Origin: Clostridium estertheticum | GTDB lineage: Bacteria; Bacillota; Clostridia; Clostridiales; Clostridiaceae | Direction of reading: 5' to 3' | NCBI RefSeq assembly: GCF_011065935.2 | Contig: NZ_JAAMNH020000001.1 | Coordinates: forward strand, 393,001-457,000 | Length of the DNA stretch: 64,000 nt | Part shown: one piece after another, positions 45,850-55,353 of the stretch | Layout: every line of letters starts with the position of its first letter | Position numbering within the stretch: position 1 is the first letter of the stretch | The notes under the pieces: model-generated | What the model saw: the letters and a program-made list of their open reading frames with translations, nothing else | The model's database searches: none | Told to the model about the DNA's origin: nothing | Position numbers and translations under genes: made by a program

Positions 45850-45993
45850 TCACTCTAATCCTTCAGGACTATTTTTTTTATCCTGCAATTTATTATTAGG
45901 AATATCATTTAAGGATTTAAAACTTGCAGTGTTTTCCATGTTATTTATAGCTTCATTAACCTTTTTGTTTTTAGTTTTTTTATTTCTGTTCAT
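45850..45993 (-). CDS. Small hydrophilic protein, 47 aa
   Basis: A 47-residue ORF starts at ATG 45993 behind AAGGGAGA and reads MNRNKKTKNKKVNEAINNME, then a middle TASFKSLNDIPNNKLQDKKN and the tail SPEGLE. It is strongly basic at the start, Asn- and Lys-rich, and has no membrane segment. The good ribosome binding site and ordinary soluble composition favour it over the overlapping plus-strand ORF at 45788-46033. It resembles small clostridial proteins of unknown role; no family is claimed. Confidence 0.6.
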   Translation of the reverse strand: MNRNKKTKNKKVNEAINNMENTASFKSLNDIPNNKLQDKKNSPEGLE

Positions 45994-46120
45994 GAGTGCT
46001 GTCTCCCTTCATATTTTGCGCTATTTATATTAATAGCATAGCCATATTTATTGGTATTATGTATATATAAAGAGGGCAGTTTGTTCCATTTTATGATTTT
46101 TATAATAGAAGAAGTTGTAC

Positions 46121-46756
46121 TTAAAATAATTTTTTGAAACAGTTTTTGCAGAGTGAAGTTTTACCTTTGTTTGCAGAAATACAGTTATCTTTTAATACAG
46201 ACTTTCCACATACTTCACATATGAGCTTTGAGCAGCTATTAACCACCATAGAACTCGATTTATTTGCTTTAGAACCTATTGTGCTTTTCTTATTTGAAGG
46301 TGGATCATAATTAATTGGTGTTTGTTTTTCGTTCTTTTCAACTATTGCGTAATTCATAGCATATGTACTTTCACCAAAAAGCTCTAGTTCAAATCTGGGA
46401 TTTTCCGTATCATAAAATTCCTCAATAATAAGTCTTGTAACTTGTGCATCATTTACTATAAGACCACTTTTCTCTATACCATCGAAAATACTTTTTGTTA
46501 TGTTGTTTGTATCTGGGTGTCTTTTGATGCTTTTATAATATACTTTTAAAACAGCGATAAGAGACTCTGTTAAAAAAATATTGGAATTTTGAATTCTACA
46601 TTGATAAGCAATTTCTTCTTCATACAAAGCATATCTATCATGGTATTTACCAGAATTATAAGGTAAAATAGCTCTGCCATTCATGTTGAATAGTTTAAAA
46701 TTAGATTTTGAAATAGGTGAGCCTTTTATTATGACTTTTGCATAGGTGTTACTCAT
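46121..46756 (-). CDS. RusA-type Holliday junction resolvase with zinc-ribbon tail
   Basis: The 211-residue protein has a RusA-like nuclease domain (residues about 1-130): RHPDTNNITKSIFDGIEKSG and VNDAQVTRLIIEEFYD carry the acidic metal-binding aspartates. After a linker (140-170) it ends with a four-cysteine zinc ribbon (CEVCGKSV and CKNCFKKLF). RusA resolves Holliday junctions and is usually phage-encoded at about 120 residues; no phage genes are nearby, so this looks like a resident chromosomal form. It starts behind AGGGGG and is divergent from tsaD. Confidence 0.8.
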   Translation of the reverse strand: MSNTYAKVIIKGSPISKSNFKLFNMNGRAILPYNSGKYHDRYALYEEEIAYQCRIQNSNIFLTESLIAVLKVYYKSIKRHPDTNNITKSIFDGIEKSGLIVNDAQVTRLIIEEFYDTENPRFELELFGESTYAMNYAIVEKNEKQTPINYDPPSNKKSTIGSKANKSSSMVVNSCSKLICEVCGKSVLKDNCISANKGKTSLCKNCFKKLF

Positions 46757-47059
46757 ATTTTCCCCCTAGGATTTATTTCCAATAAATGATAATTATTATT
46801 TTTAACTTAATTTCTATGATATAATCACATAGATAATTGTATCATAAAGTAGGGATACTTAGTGAGAACACTTAAAAAACCGTATAAAAATTTGAAAAGT
46901 AAAAGTTAATAAAGTATAATTAATTTGTGTTATTAATAGATGTAAACATGCTTGAAAATTAACCTTCTTAAAATTTAATTTTTTAATTGAATATTTTTAG
47001 AACGTTTTTATGAATATGGGAAGAAACTATATAAACTATATTAAAGGTGGGTAAAAACA
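46757..47059. other. Divergent intergenic region rusA/tsaD
   Basis: An AT-rich 303-base region. TATAAT at 46820-46825 lies inside a CTATG/CATAG inverted repeat and could be a -10 element, but no convincing -35 was found. No small gene was identified. Confidence 0.35.
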
Positions 47060-48082
47060 ATGGAAAAGCAAATTAAAATACTTGCAATAGAATCCAGTTG
47101 TGATGAGACAGCAGCGGCAGTGGTAGTTAATGGTCGCGAAATTCTATCAAATATTATTGCATCACAAATAGATATACATGAAAAATTTGGAGGCGTTGTT
47201 CCCGAAGTGGCCTCTAGAAAACATATAGAAGTAATAAGTGCTGTAGTTCAGGAGGCATTGGACGCGGCTAAAGTTACATTAGATGAAATAGACGCAATAG
47301 GAGTAACTTATGGTCCAGGGCTAGTAGGAGCACTACTGGTAGGAGTTCAATATGCAAAGGGACTAGCATATGCAACTAATAAACCCTTAATTGGGGTTAA
47401 TCATATTGAAGGTCATATTAGTGCTAATTTCATTCAATATAAAGAGCTAGAGCCACCATTTATGTGTTTGGTAGTTTCAGGTGGGCATACATTTATTGTA
47501 TACATGAAGGACCACGGCGACTTTGAAGTTATGGGCCAAACGAGAGATGATGCAGCAGGAGAAGCTTTCGATAAGGTGGCTCGTGCTATTGGACTTGGGT
47601 ATCCAGGCGGTCCTAAAATAGATAAAATTGCAAAAGAAGGCAATGCAGATGCTATAAAGTTTCCAAGAGCTAATTTTCATGATGATAGTTTAGATTTTTC
47701 CTTTAGTGGAGTTAAGTCTTCAGTGCTAAATTACCTAAATAAAATGAATATGAAAAATGAGAAAATTAATGTACCTGATGTGGCAGCATCTTTCCAAAAG
47801 GCAGTGGTTAATGTTTTGGTTCATAATGCCTTAGAGGCATGTAAAATAAAGGGTTTAGATAAAATAACAATAGCCGGTGGTGTAGCATCAAATTCTTGCC
47901 TTAGAGAAACTATGATAAGTGAAGGGCAAAAGAGAAATATAAAAGTTTTGTTTCCTGAAATGGTGCTTTGCACTGATAATGCAGCGATGATTGGGAGTGC
48001 AGCTTACTTTGAATTAATTAAAGGAAGAGTTTCGGGGCTAAAACTCAATGCAATACCAAACTTAAAGCTTGGAGAAAGATAG
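47060..48082 (+). CDS. tsaD: tRNA N6-adenosine threonylcarbamoyltransferase TsaD
   Basis: The 340-residue ASKHA enzyme transfers the threonylcarbamoyl group to A37 of tRNA. The Fe/Zn-binding histidines are in NHIEGH (His115, His119), and [37 protein letters not shown] and [11 protein letters not shown] are diagnostic. Length equals the family norm. It works with TsaB and TsaE, encoded at 14057-15225. Its ribosome binding site is AAAGGTGGG. The 3' end is convergent with the AI-2E-type gene only 4 bases away. Confidence 0.97.
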   Translation: MEKQIKILAIESSCDETAAAVVVNGREILSNIIASQIDIHEKFGGVVPEVASRKHIEVISAVVQEALDAAKVTLDEIDAIGVTYGPGLVGALLVGVQYAKGLAYATNKPLIGVNHIEGHISANFIQYKELEPPFMCLVVSGGHTFIVYMKDHGDFEVMGQTRDDAAGEAFDKVARAIGLGYPGGPKIDKIAKEGNADAIKFPRANFHDDSLDFSFSGVKSSVLNYLNKMNMKNEKINVPDVAASFQKAVVNVLVHNALEACKIKGLDKITIAGGVASNSCLRETMISEGQKRNIKVLFPEMVLCTDNAAMIGSAAYFELIKGRVSGLKLNAIPNLKLGER

Positions 48083-48110
48083 GATATTATAATTTAATAT
48101 CCTTTTCTTT
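48082..48110 (+). terminator. tsaD terminator inside the convergent gene
   Basis: GGATATTA (48082-48089) pairs with TAATATCC (48095-48102), followed by TTTTCTTTT. It overlaps the last codons of the minus-strand gene. Confidence 0.75.
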
Positions 48111-49193
48111 TAGTCTTCTACTAATGAATCTATTAGCGAGTAGTATAACAATTGCCATAGTGGGTACTGCAAGGAACATGCCAAGGACTCCAAAGGTTCC
48201 ACCACCTATTAGTATGGAAAGAATAATAAGTAAAGGACTTAATCCAACAGATTTTCCAAGGATCTTTGGACCTAAATATAATCCATCAAATTGTTGAAGA
48301 ATAATTATGAACAAAAGTACCCAAAAAGCTTTTACAGGACTATCAAGTAGAGTAATAAAAAAAGCGGGAATCATTCCAATTAATGGTCCAAAATAAGGAA
48401 TCATATTTGTAACTCCAACTATTAAGCTTATAAGTATAACATAGGGCATTTTTAGAATGCTAAGTCCCACAAAGCATATAAAACCAATAATAACGGAGTC
48501 AATAAATTTACCTATAACAAAACCTGAAAAAATATTATTCGCTTCATTACTAAATTTTAGAAGGCCATCTGCATTTTCTTTTTTTAAAACTGCATAAATC
48601 AGCCTTTTTATATTTAGTATTAAGGTTTCTTTATCCTTTAAAAGATACAGTGAAACAACAAATCCTAGCAAAAACTTCATAAAAGAAGAGGTAAAGCCTA
48701 CAGCTGTTAGGAAAGCGAAATTAATACCTGTATTTAGATACCTAGTTAAGTTAGACATAAATGTTGAGGTAGCTTGTTCTAAATATTTAGTTACACCATA
48801 TTTATCAAGCAATTGAAGTTTATCCATATTATTAGAAACCCAAATTTGAGTTTTAGCTATGTAGCCAGGAGTTGCATCTGTCAATTCGCGAATACTTACA
48901 CCTATATTAGGAGTTAGTATGGTGATACTGAAAAATGATATGCCTAAAACACATACATATATAATAAGTAAAGTTAATGCACGCTTTGTATGGAATTTTT
49001 TTTCAATGCTAACCATTATGGGGTTTAATAAGTAAGCAATACCGAAGGCCCATATAAAGGAGCTTATGTAGGATATAAAAACACTAGCAGCATTTGTAAG
49101 TACTTCTATATCATTTACTATTCTTAATAAAATAAATGATAATAAGATTATAGGAATTAATTTAATATAAGGGATTTTTCTATCGTTAAACAA
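48087..49193 (-). CDS. AI-2E-family (YtvI/PerM-like) transporter
   Basis: The 368-residue protein has 7-8 membrane segments and the family motifs FVGLSILKMPYVILISLIVGVTNMIPYFGP (in two helices) and LYLGPKILGKSVGLSPLLI near the C-terminus. Members include TqsA and Na+/Li+ exporters of the PerM group; the substrate here is unknown. The start is a TTG at 49193 behind AAGGAAGTGA. It is the only gene on its transcript and converges with tsaD. Confidence 0.88.
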   Translation of the reverse strand: MFNDRKIPYIKLIPIILLSFILLRIVNDIEVLTNAASVFISYISSFIWAFGIAYLLNPIMVSIEKKFHTKRALTLLIIYVCVLGISFFSITILTPNIGVSIRELTDATPGYIAKTQIWVSNNMDKLQLLDKYGVTKYLEQATSTFMSNLTRYLNTGINFAFLTAVGFTSSFMKFLLGFVVSLYLLKDKETLILNIKRLIYAVLKKENADGLLKFSNEANNIFSGFVIGKFIDSVIIGFICFVGLSILKMPYVILISLIVGVTNMIPYFGPLIGMIPAFFITLLDSPVKAFWVLLFIIILQQFDGLYLGPKILGKSVGLSPLLIILSILIGGGTFGVLGMFLAVPTMAIVILLANRFISRRLKEKDIKL

Positions 49194-49291
49194 GTTAATT
49201 CACTTCCTTAGTTAATGATTATTTTAGTAATAACATATGGAATAATTATATCATAAATTGTGTATATAAAAGATATTTATAATAATTTTAA

Positions 49292-49324
49292 GGCTACCAT
49301 AAGTTTATGGTGGTCATTTTTTTT
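49292..49324 (+). terminator. Orphan intrinsic terminator
   Basis: GGCTACCATAA (49292-49302) pairs with TTATGGTGGTC (49305-49315), followed by ATTTTTTTTTT-like sequence. No plus-strand gene ends just upstream, so it may end a short RNA or block antisense transcription. Confidence 0.6.
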
Positions 49325-49385
49325 GCTCTTGTCAGGGACATTAATAGCTATTTAAAATGTTCATAATTTATTTACAATAATATTA

Positions 49386-49446
49386 TTGACTAATGGTCAT
49401 AAAAGAATATACTGAATAAGAGTGGTAGCAAAATGACTATTGGTCA
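49386..49446 (+). promoter_or_regulatory. Promoter and paired operators of the TetR-MMPL operon
   Basis: TTGACT (49386-49391) and TATACT (49408-49413), spacer 16. Two palindromic sites share TGAC-N5-GTCA: TGACTAATGGTCA (49387-49399), overlapping the -35, and TGACTATTGGTCA (49434-49446), downstream of the start. Autorepression by the adjacent TetR protein is inferred. Confidence 0.75.
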
Positions 49447-49481
49447 TAAATAAAATTCACAAGTAAGGTGGTAAATGCACT

Positions 49482-50105
49482 ATGGAGATGGATAAAAATA
49501 TTAAAGAAAAACAAAGTAAATCAGAGATAAATAAGTCTAAAAAACAAAAGAACTTATACGATGCAGCATATGAACTTTTTACAACTAAAGGAATTAATGA
49601 CACAGCAATAAATGATATTGTAAAAAAAGCAGGGGTTGCTAAAGGAACTTTTTATCTTTATTTTAAAGATAAATATCACATTATTGACTTGATAGTTTTA
49701 AGAAAGAGTTCAAAAGTTTTAAAAGAAGCTATTGAGATATCTATGAATAAGGAGTTTGAAGAATTTAATGATAAAGTAATCTTCTTGGTAGATTATATAA
49801 TTGAATATTTAAGAAAAGATAAAAAGCTTCTACGACTTATATATAAAAATCTTTCTTGGGGGATTTATAGAAAGGTCATAGCTGAACCTATGGAGTACAA
49901 TGAAATGAAGGAAATCGCAAAAGTATTTATGGATAATATAGTGAGTGAAACCATGTGCATAACGGAAGCAGAAAAAATATTATTTATGATTATTGAACTA
50001 ACAGGTTCAGTATGTTATAGCTCAATTATTTTAGAGGAGCCTGATACTATAGACAATATGAAACCTATTTTATTTAAAACAATTAAAAAAATATTACAAA
50101 ATTAA
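49482..50105 (+). CDS. TetR-family regulator
   Basis: The 207-residue repressor has a Lys-rich start, a TetR DNA-binding domain (about 25-70: AAYELFTTKGINDTAINDIV, then GVAKGTFYLYFKDKYHIID) and a helical ligand-binding domain. It is the first gene of a three-gene unit with an MMPL exporter and a heptad-repeat surface protein, and its promoter carries two matching palindromes. The inducer is unknown but probably a substrate of the exporter. Confidence 0.9.
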   Translation: MEMDKNIKEKQSKSEINKSKKQKNLYDAAYELFTTKGINDTAINDIVKKAGVAKGTFYLYFKDKYHIIDLIVLRKSSKVLKEAIEISMNKEFEEFNDKVIFLVDYIIEYLRKDKKLLRLIYKNLSWGIYRKVIAEPMEYNEMKEIAKVFMDNIVSETMCITEAEKILFMIIELTGSVCYSSIILEEPDTIDNMKPILFKTIKKILQN

Positions 50106-50129
50106 TTTTATAAGGAAGGGATGACCTAA

Positions 50130-52241
50130 TTGAAAAAGTTCGGACATTTTATAGCGAAAAACAGGGTAATAATTTTAATTATCTCTACATTGCTACTCAT
50201 TCCATCGGTAGTTGGGATGGTAAATACAAGAATAAATTACGATCTTTTGACCTATCTTCCACAAACACTTGATTCAATGAAGGGACAAGACATTTTAGAC
50301 AAAACCTTTTCAAATGCAGCCACATCCATGCTTATTATTGAGGACATGGAAGCTAAGGATGTTTTAAAAATAAAAGCAAAGGTTGCAAAAGTCCAAGGTG
50401 TAGAAAAAGTTATTTGGGTGGATGATATTTTAGATACAACTGTACCTAAAGAAATTTTGCCAGAAGAAATTAAAAGTTCTTTTTATAGTGGAAATTCTAC
50501 CATGTTAATAATTAAATTTAAAGAATCAGCATCTTCAGAAACCACTCAAAATGGTATAACAAATATAAGGAAGGTAACAAATAAGCAGTGTTATTTAAGT
50601 GGTATATCCGCAATTGTAAAGGATACCAAAGATTTAGCTGATAAAGAAACACCATTCTATGTAATGATTGCCGTGATATTATCAGTAATAGTTTTATCTT
50701 TAACAATGAAATCTGTTATAATTCCATTTATTTTCTTATTAGGTATAGGGTACGCCATATTATACAATATGGGGACAAATATATTTTTAGGGCAAATTTC
50801 TTATGTGACAAAGGCACTGGCAGCAGTACTTCAACTTGGTGTAACTATGGATTATTCGATATTTTTACTTCATAGATATGATGAAGAAAGAGAACTTATG
50901 CCAAATGATCATATAGGAGCAATGGGAGATGCAATAGCAAATACCATGGTGGCTATATCAGGAAGTTCACTAACAACTATAGCAGGGTTCTTAGCATTAT
51001 GTACTATGCAGCTTGCATTAGGAAAGGATATTGGCATAGTAATGGCAAAGGGTGTTTTACTTGGAGTTATATCTACAGTAACAGTGTTACCTTCATTAAT
51101 CTTAATATTTGATAAACCTATTCATAGATTTAGTCACAAAACCATATTGCCTGAATTCAATAAAACATCAAAGCTGGCTACGAAGCACTATAAAATAATA
51201 ACTATAGTATTTTTACTTGCATTTATACCAGCTATTTATGGAAATAATCACACTAAGGTTTATTACAACTTAGACGAATCTCTACCAAAGAACTTGGATT
51301 CTATTGTAGCAACAAATAAACTAAAGAAAGATTACAATATGACCTCAACACACTTTATTATAATAAATGATAAGCTTGAAACTAATAAAGTTAAGGAAAT
51401 GGTAAAGAGAGTAGAAAAGGTAAATGGAATTGAAAAGGTACTTTCGTCAGATAAATACTTAGGACCACTTATTCCAGAAAGTTTTATCCCAGAGGATATT
51501 AAAGCCATGGTTCAAAAGGGTGGATATAAACTAATAATGGCAAATTCTAAATATAAGGCAGCTACAAATGAAGAAAGTGCTCAAATAAATGAAATAATTA
51601 AAATTACAAAAGAATATGACCCGAAATCAATGGTTTCAGGAGAAGGACCTCTTACTAAGGATTTAACCGAAATAGCAGATGTAGACTTCAAGCATGTTAG
51701 CATAGCATCCATTGGTGCAATATTTGCCATAATACTCCTAGTATTTGCTTCTCTATCTTTACCTGTAATTTTGGTCTTAGCTATACAGCTCGCAATATTT
51801 ATAAATATGTCAATTTCATGTTATATGGGTAATGTTATACCATTTGTAGCATCTATAGTTATTGGAACTATACAACTAGGTGCCACAGTTGACTATGCAA
51901 TATTACTGACAACAAGATTTAGAGAAGAAATGAGAAATGGATACGAGAAAAACAGGGCTATGGAACTCGCGGTTCAGGGCTCTGCTAAATCTATTGTAAC
52001 CAGCGCATTTACCTTCTTCGCAGCAACGGCTGGGGTAGCAATCATTTCTAAATTGGAAATGATAAGTTCACTATGCACAATGATGGCAAGAGGAGCACTA
52101 ATAAGTGCGGCAATTATCCTGTTTGTTCTTCCATCTATACTATTAGTAAGTGAAAAAGTAGTAATAATTACTAGCCGAAATTTTAAAACTAAACCAGGAG
52201 TAATTAGTAAACTACAAGAAAAATCACAATCAGAAAATTAA
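50130..52241 (+). CDS. MMPL/RND-family transporter
   Basis: The 703-residue protein has the two-fold RND/MMPL plan: helix 1 (about 13-30), an outer domain, helices 2-6 (about 175-330), then a second repeat with helix 7 (about 355), another outer domain and helices 8-12 (about 540-690). MMPL motifs LQLGVTMDYSIFLLHRY and IQLGATVDYAILLTTRF with the proton-relay Asp-Tyr pair appear in both halves. It probably exports lipids or hydrophobic compounds. The start is a TTG behind AAGGAAGGGATG. It lies between the TetR gene and a heptad-repeat partner. Confidence 0.92.
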   Translation: MKKFGHFIAKNRVIILIISTLLLIPSVVGMVNTRINYDLLTYLPQTLDSMKGQDILDKTFSNAATSMLIIEDMEAKDVLKIKAKVAKVQGVEKVIWVDDILDTTVPKEILPEEIKSSFYSGNSTMLIIKFKESASSETTQNGITNIRKVTNKQCYLSGISAIVKDTKDLADKETPFYVMIAVILSVIVLSLTMKSVIIPFIFLLGIGYAILYNMGTNIFLGQISYVTKALAAVLQLGVTMDYSIFLLHRYDEERELMPNDHIGAMGDAIANTMVAISGSSLTTIAGFLALCTMQLALGKDIGIVMAKGVLLGVISTVTVLPSLILIFDKPIHRFSHKTILPEFNKTSKLATKHYKIITIVFLLAFIPAIYGNNHTKVYYNLDESLPKNLDSIVATNKLKKDYNMTSTHFIIINDKLETNKVKEMVKRVEKVNGIEKVLSSDKYLGPLIPESFIPEDIKAMVQKGGYKLIMANSKYKAATNEESAQINEIIKITKEYDPKSMVSGEGPLTKDLTEIADVDFKHVSIASIGAIFAIILLVFASLSLPVILVLAIQLAIFINMSISCYMGNVIPFVASIVIGTIQLGATVDYAILLTTRFREEMRNGYEKNRAMELAVQGSAKSIVTSAFTFFAATAGVAIISKLEMISSLCTMMARGALISAAIILFVLPSILLVSEKVVIITSRNFKTKPGVISKLQEKSQSEN

Positions 52242-52304
52242 TTTATAACTTTCATTAGCGCAATAATAAATTTAAAAGTTAATCTACAGGGGAGATGTAT
52301 TAAT

Positions 52305-54632
52305 GTGAAAAATAAATGTATGTCTAAAAGATTATTAAGCATTGTGTTAATAGGTACATTAGCTATTCCAAATATAACTTATGCCACTGAATTAATTCAA
52401 AAGGATGAAACTGTTTATGTTACGTTAGATCAGCAAGGTCAAGTTAAAGAAAGAATAGTAAGTGATTGGATTCACTCAAATGAGAAAAATGTTGAAATTC
52501 AAGATAAATCTATATTAAAGGATATAAAAAATGTAAAGAGTGAAGTAAAACCCAATGGTGTTGGTGAAAATTTAACTTGGAAGTTAGAGGGAAACGATGT
52601 TTATTATAGAGGAACTACCGATAAAAAGCTCCCTATAGATATAAATGTTAAGTACTTGCTTGATGGAAAGGAAATTAAGGCAGCGGATTTGGCAGGAAAA
52701 AGTGGTCAAGTGAAAATAAAAATAGATTATGTGAACAATGAAAGCCATATGGTTAATATCAAAGGGAAAAACAGAAAAGTATATACTCCATTTAGTACTG
52801 CAACTATATTAGATTTGCCAATAGATAATTTTAAGAATGTTAAAATTAATAGTGGCAAAATAATTAATGATGGTAATAACCAAATAATTACTTTCATTTG
52901 CCTTCCAGGTATGAAAGAGAGCTTAAATTTACAAAAGACTACTTTAGATTTAAAAGAGAATTTAGAAATTACGGCAGAGGTAGAAAACTTTGAAATGGGT
53001 CCTATAATGATAACAGGGACTACTGAGCTTCCTAATATGGAAGAGTTTAAAAGTGCTTCATCGCTGCAAGATTTAATAAAGGGTATTAATGACATACAAG
53101 ATGCTAGTACTAAGCTAGCTGAGGGAACAGGTAAATTATCCGAAAATCAAAGGGCTTTAGCTGATAACATGGCATTGTTTACAGGTGGGGTAAGTAAGCT
53201 GGGGGCTGGGGCTTTAGTATTAAATAATGGTATGATAAAGCTTGGAGAAAATGTGAGTGTAGCACAAATGGGTGCAATGCAAGTAGCTGGTGGATTAAAA
53301 GAATTTGCTGCAGGCACCGCGAAATTCGGAAGTGGAGCCAAGCAATTTGGAATAGGTGCGTTAGATTTTGCTACAAATTCAAAAACTTTTGCAGATGGTA
53401 CAATTAAGGTAGCAGAGGGAACAGGTAAATTAGTTACAGGGTCTAAAGGCCTTTCAGATGGGGCTAATAAGTTAGCAGAAGGAACTAATACAGTATCAGG
53501 AAAAATGGAATCATTAAGCATGGGGCTAGATACAATGGTGACTTCTACTGAAAAGCTGCAACAAGGTCAAAAGCAAGTAATAGATGGAACTGAGCAAAGC
53601 TTAATAGGTATAGATAAACTCAAAAAAGGTAAAGAATTAGAGATAAAATCTAATGATGCTTTAATAGCGAGAATTGAAAAATTACAGGGACTTGTTAGCT
53701 TCCTATCGAAGATTCCTGGTACAAGTGAAATAGCAGACAATTTAAATAGTGGATTAGAAAATGAAAAAGCTGGTCTTGTGGCTTTAAAGGATGGTGGCAA
53801 TGAAGTTTTACAAGGATTAAATGAACTTGAACAAGGTCTGTCAAAAATTAAAGCTGGATCAGGACAGGTAAATACAGGTATGAGTCAGCTTCAAGAAGGA
53901 CATAAAAACGCAGCAGCAGGGTCGAAAGAATTAGCTAATGCCACAAAACAAATATCAGATAAAACTGGTGAATTAGCTAAAGGAGCAGCGCAGCTTGCAC
54001 AAGGAGGAGAACAATTAAGTCCTGCAGCAGAGAATCTTAAAAATGGTAGTAATGGGCTCATAGGTGGGGCGGACAAGCTAAATGCTGCTGCCAGCAGTCT
54101 AAATTCAGGAACAAAAACAATGGGAGAAAGTACTCAAAAATTAATCGTAGGGTCACAAAGTGTGGCAGATGGTTTAACAAAATTAAATAATGAGGGAATA
54201 AAACCATTAACACAAGGGGCTAGTAAATTAAGTTTAGGAATGGGGGAACTTTTTGTAAATTCAGGAAAGTTAAAAGAAGGCGCTGATGAATTAGCAAATG
54301 GAAGTAAAGATTTAGATGAAAATATGAAAAAGTTTGATAAAGATGGTATACAAAAGATAAGTGGTGAAGTTGATAGTAAGATAGGAGATTTACAAGATGT
54401 TATTGATGTAAAAGATGAGCTTGTAAAAATATCTAATAATTATGGTACATTTTCAGGTGTAGGAGATAAGATGGATGGTAAAGTTAAATTCATTATGAAA
54501 ACTGATGAGATAAAAGTAAAGTCTGTGGCAAATAAAGAAGATAAAGAAGTTGTAGAGATAAAAGAAGAAAAGAAGGGCTTTTTTGCCTGGATAAAGAATT
54601 TGTTTGGTAGCAACGATCAAGCAAAAAAATAA
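52305..54632 (+). CDS. Secreted heptad-repeat protein, MMPL partner
   Basis: The 775-residue protein starts with a signal peptide (cleavage probably after ITYA, residue 27), then a beta-rich domain (about 30-245) and a very long helical region with glycine-spaced heptads (KLAEGTGKL, ELANATKQIS, NLKNGSNGL, about 265-700), ending with a short charged tail and the hydrophobic FFAWIKNLFG. This Leu-x-x-Gly heptad pattern is typical of YhgE/Pip-like proteins that form periplasm- or wall-spanning rods. The start is a GTG at 52305 behind GGGGAGATG; the ATG at 52303 is followed at once by a stop. It probably extends the MMPL exporter. Confidence 0.82.
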   Translation: MKNKCMSKRLLSIVLIGTLAIPNITYATELIQKDETVYVTLDQQGQVKERIVSDWIHSNEKNVEIQDKSILKDIKNVKSEVKPNGVGENLTWKLEGNDVYYRGTTDKKLPIDINVKYLLDGKEIKAADLAGKSGQVKIKIDYVNNESHMVNIKGKNRKVYTPFSTATILDLPIDNFKNVKINSGKIINDGNNQIITFICLPGMKESLNLQKTTLDLKENLEITAEVENFEMGPIMITGTTELPNMEEFKSASSLQDLIKGINDIQDASTKLAEGTGKLSENQRALADNMALFTGGVSKLGAGALVLNNGMIKLGENVSVAQMGAMQVAGGLKEFAAGTAKFGSGAKQFGIGALDFATNSKTFADGTIKVAEGTGKLVTGSKGLSDGANKLAEGTNTVSGKMESLSMGLDTMVTSTEKLQQGQKQVIDGTEQSLIGIDKLKKGKELEIKSNDALIARIEKLQGLVSFLSKIPGTSEIADNLNSGLENEKAGLVALKDGGNEVLQGLNELEQGLSKIKAGSGQVNTGMSQLQEGHKNAAAGSKELANATKQISDKTGELAKGAAQLAQGGEQLSPAAENLKNGSNGLIGGADKLNAAASSLNSGTKTMGESTQKLIVGSQSVADGLTKLNNEGIKPLTQGASKLSLGMGELFVNSGKLKEGADELANGSKDLDENMKKFDKDGIQKISGEVDSKIGDLQDVIDVKDELVKISNNYGTFSGVGDKMDGKVKFIMKTDEIKVKSVANKEDKEVVEIKEEKKGFFAWIKNLFGSNDQAKK

Positions 54633-54643
54633 TATTAAATTTA

Positions 54644-54692
54644 AAAATGCAGATTGCTGATAGACATAAAATATCAGCAATCTGTATTTTTT
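54644..54692 (+). terminator. Terminator of the TetR-MMPL operon
   Basis: A 19-base stem from AAAATGCAGATTGCTGATA (54644-54662) to TATCAGCAATCTGTATTTT (54672-54690), then TT. Confidence 0.92.
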
Positions 54693-54889
54693 ATGTAAGG
54701 TAAATTATAAAGTTTAGTGTAAAAGAAATTGTAAAGTTTTAAATATAATGGTACACTTTTCTTATATACAATAAATACTAAATAATGACTAATTTTATAA
54801 CTCATATAAAATCATTGTTTTATCTTAGTAAAATAAATATTAAAAGAGTAACAAATCATATAAAGAATATTTTGAATAGGAGAAAAAAT

Positions 54890-55351
54890 ATGTATAGAGT
54901 GCTCTTAGTTAATGATTGTAAATTTGAAAATTTTATTATGAGGGACATGCTTATAAATTTAGGCTATGAGGTTATTATAAGTAATGAACTTAATGCAGTT
55001 AGCGATGTACGAGAGCTAGACTGTAACCTTATTATAGCAAATTTCATTATGAAAGAAAAAACAGGAGATAAAATACTGGAGCAGATAAAAGACATGTATA
55101 CTGAAACAAAGTGTATTTTATCCTCAAGTAATGATATTAAATTAGAGGATTTTAATAATAGTGCAATAGATGGATTTATACATACTCCAGTAACTAAAGA
55201 AAAATTGGAAAAAATTATGAAAGAGAATGGACAATCATTAAATATACACAATAAGAAGACGAAGCATTCATTCTGTACATACTGTGGTGGAAAAGTAGAT
55301 GATAATGCTGACATTGCAAGATTTTGTAAATATTGTGGTGAAAAAATATAA
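54890..55351 (+). CDS. Pseudo-receiver domain fused to a zinc ribbon
   Basis: The 153-residue protein starts at ATG 54890 behind AGGAG; an ATG at 54785 would add 35 unrelated residues. Residues 1-115 follow the CheY-like receiver pattern (YRVLLVNDCKFENFIMRDML), but the phosphoacceptor Asp is Asn51 (LIIANFIM) and the usual Lys-Pro is Thr-Pro (IHTPVTKEKL), so phosphorylation is unlikely. Residues about 128-153 form a zinc ribbon (FCTYCGGKV, FCKYCGEKI). It may be a protein-interaction module. No partner kinase is near. Confidence 0.75.
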   Translation: MYRVLLVNDCKFENFIMRDMLINLGYEVIISNELNAVSDVRELDCNLIIANFIMKEKTGDKILEQIKDMYTETKCILSSSNDIKLEDFNNSAIDGFIHTPVTKEKLEKIMKENGQSLNIHNKKTKHSFCTYCGGKVDDNADIARFCKYCGEKI

Positions 55352-55353
55352 GT

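Noticed and set aside
45788..46033. 81-codon hydrophobic plus-strand ORF
   Set aside because: No ribosome binding site; composition is what T-rich antisense DNA gives, and a better minus-strand small gene occupies the same bases.
53147..53521. 124-codon minus-strand ORF, and others antisense to the heptad-repeat gene
   Set aside because: They mirror the repetitive codons of the 775-residue protein; no ribosome binding site or family features.
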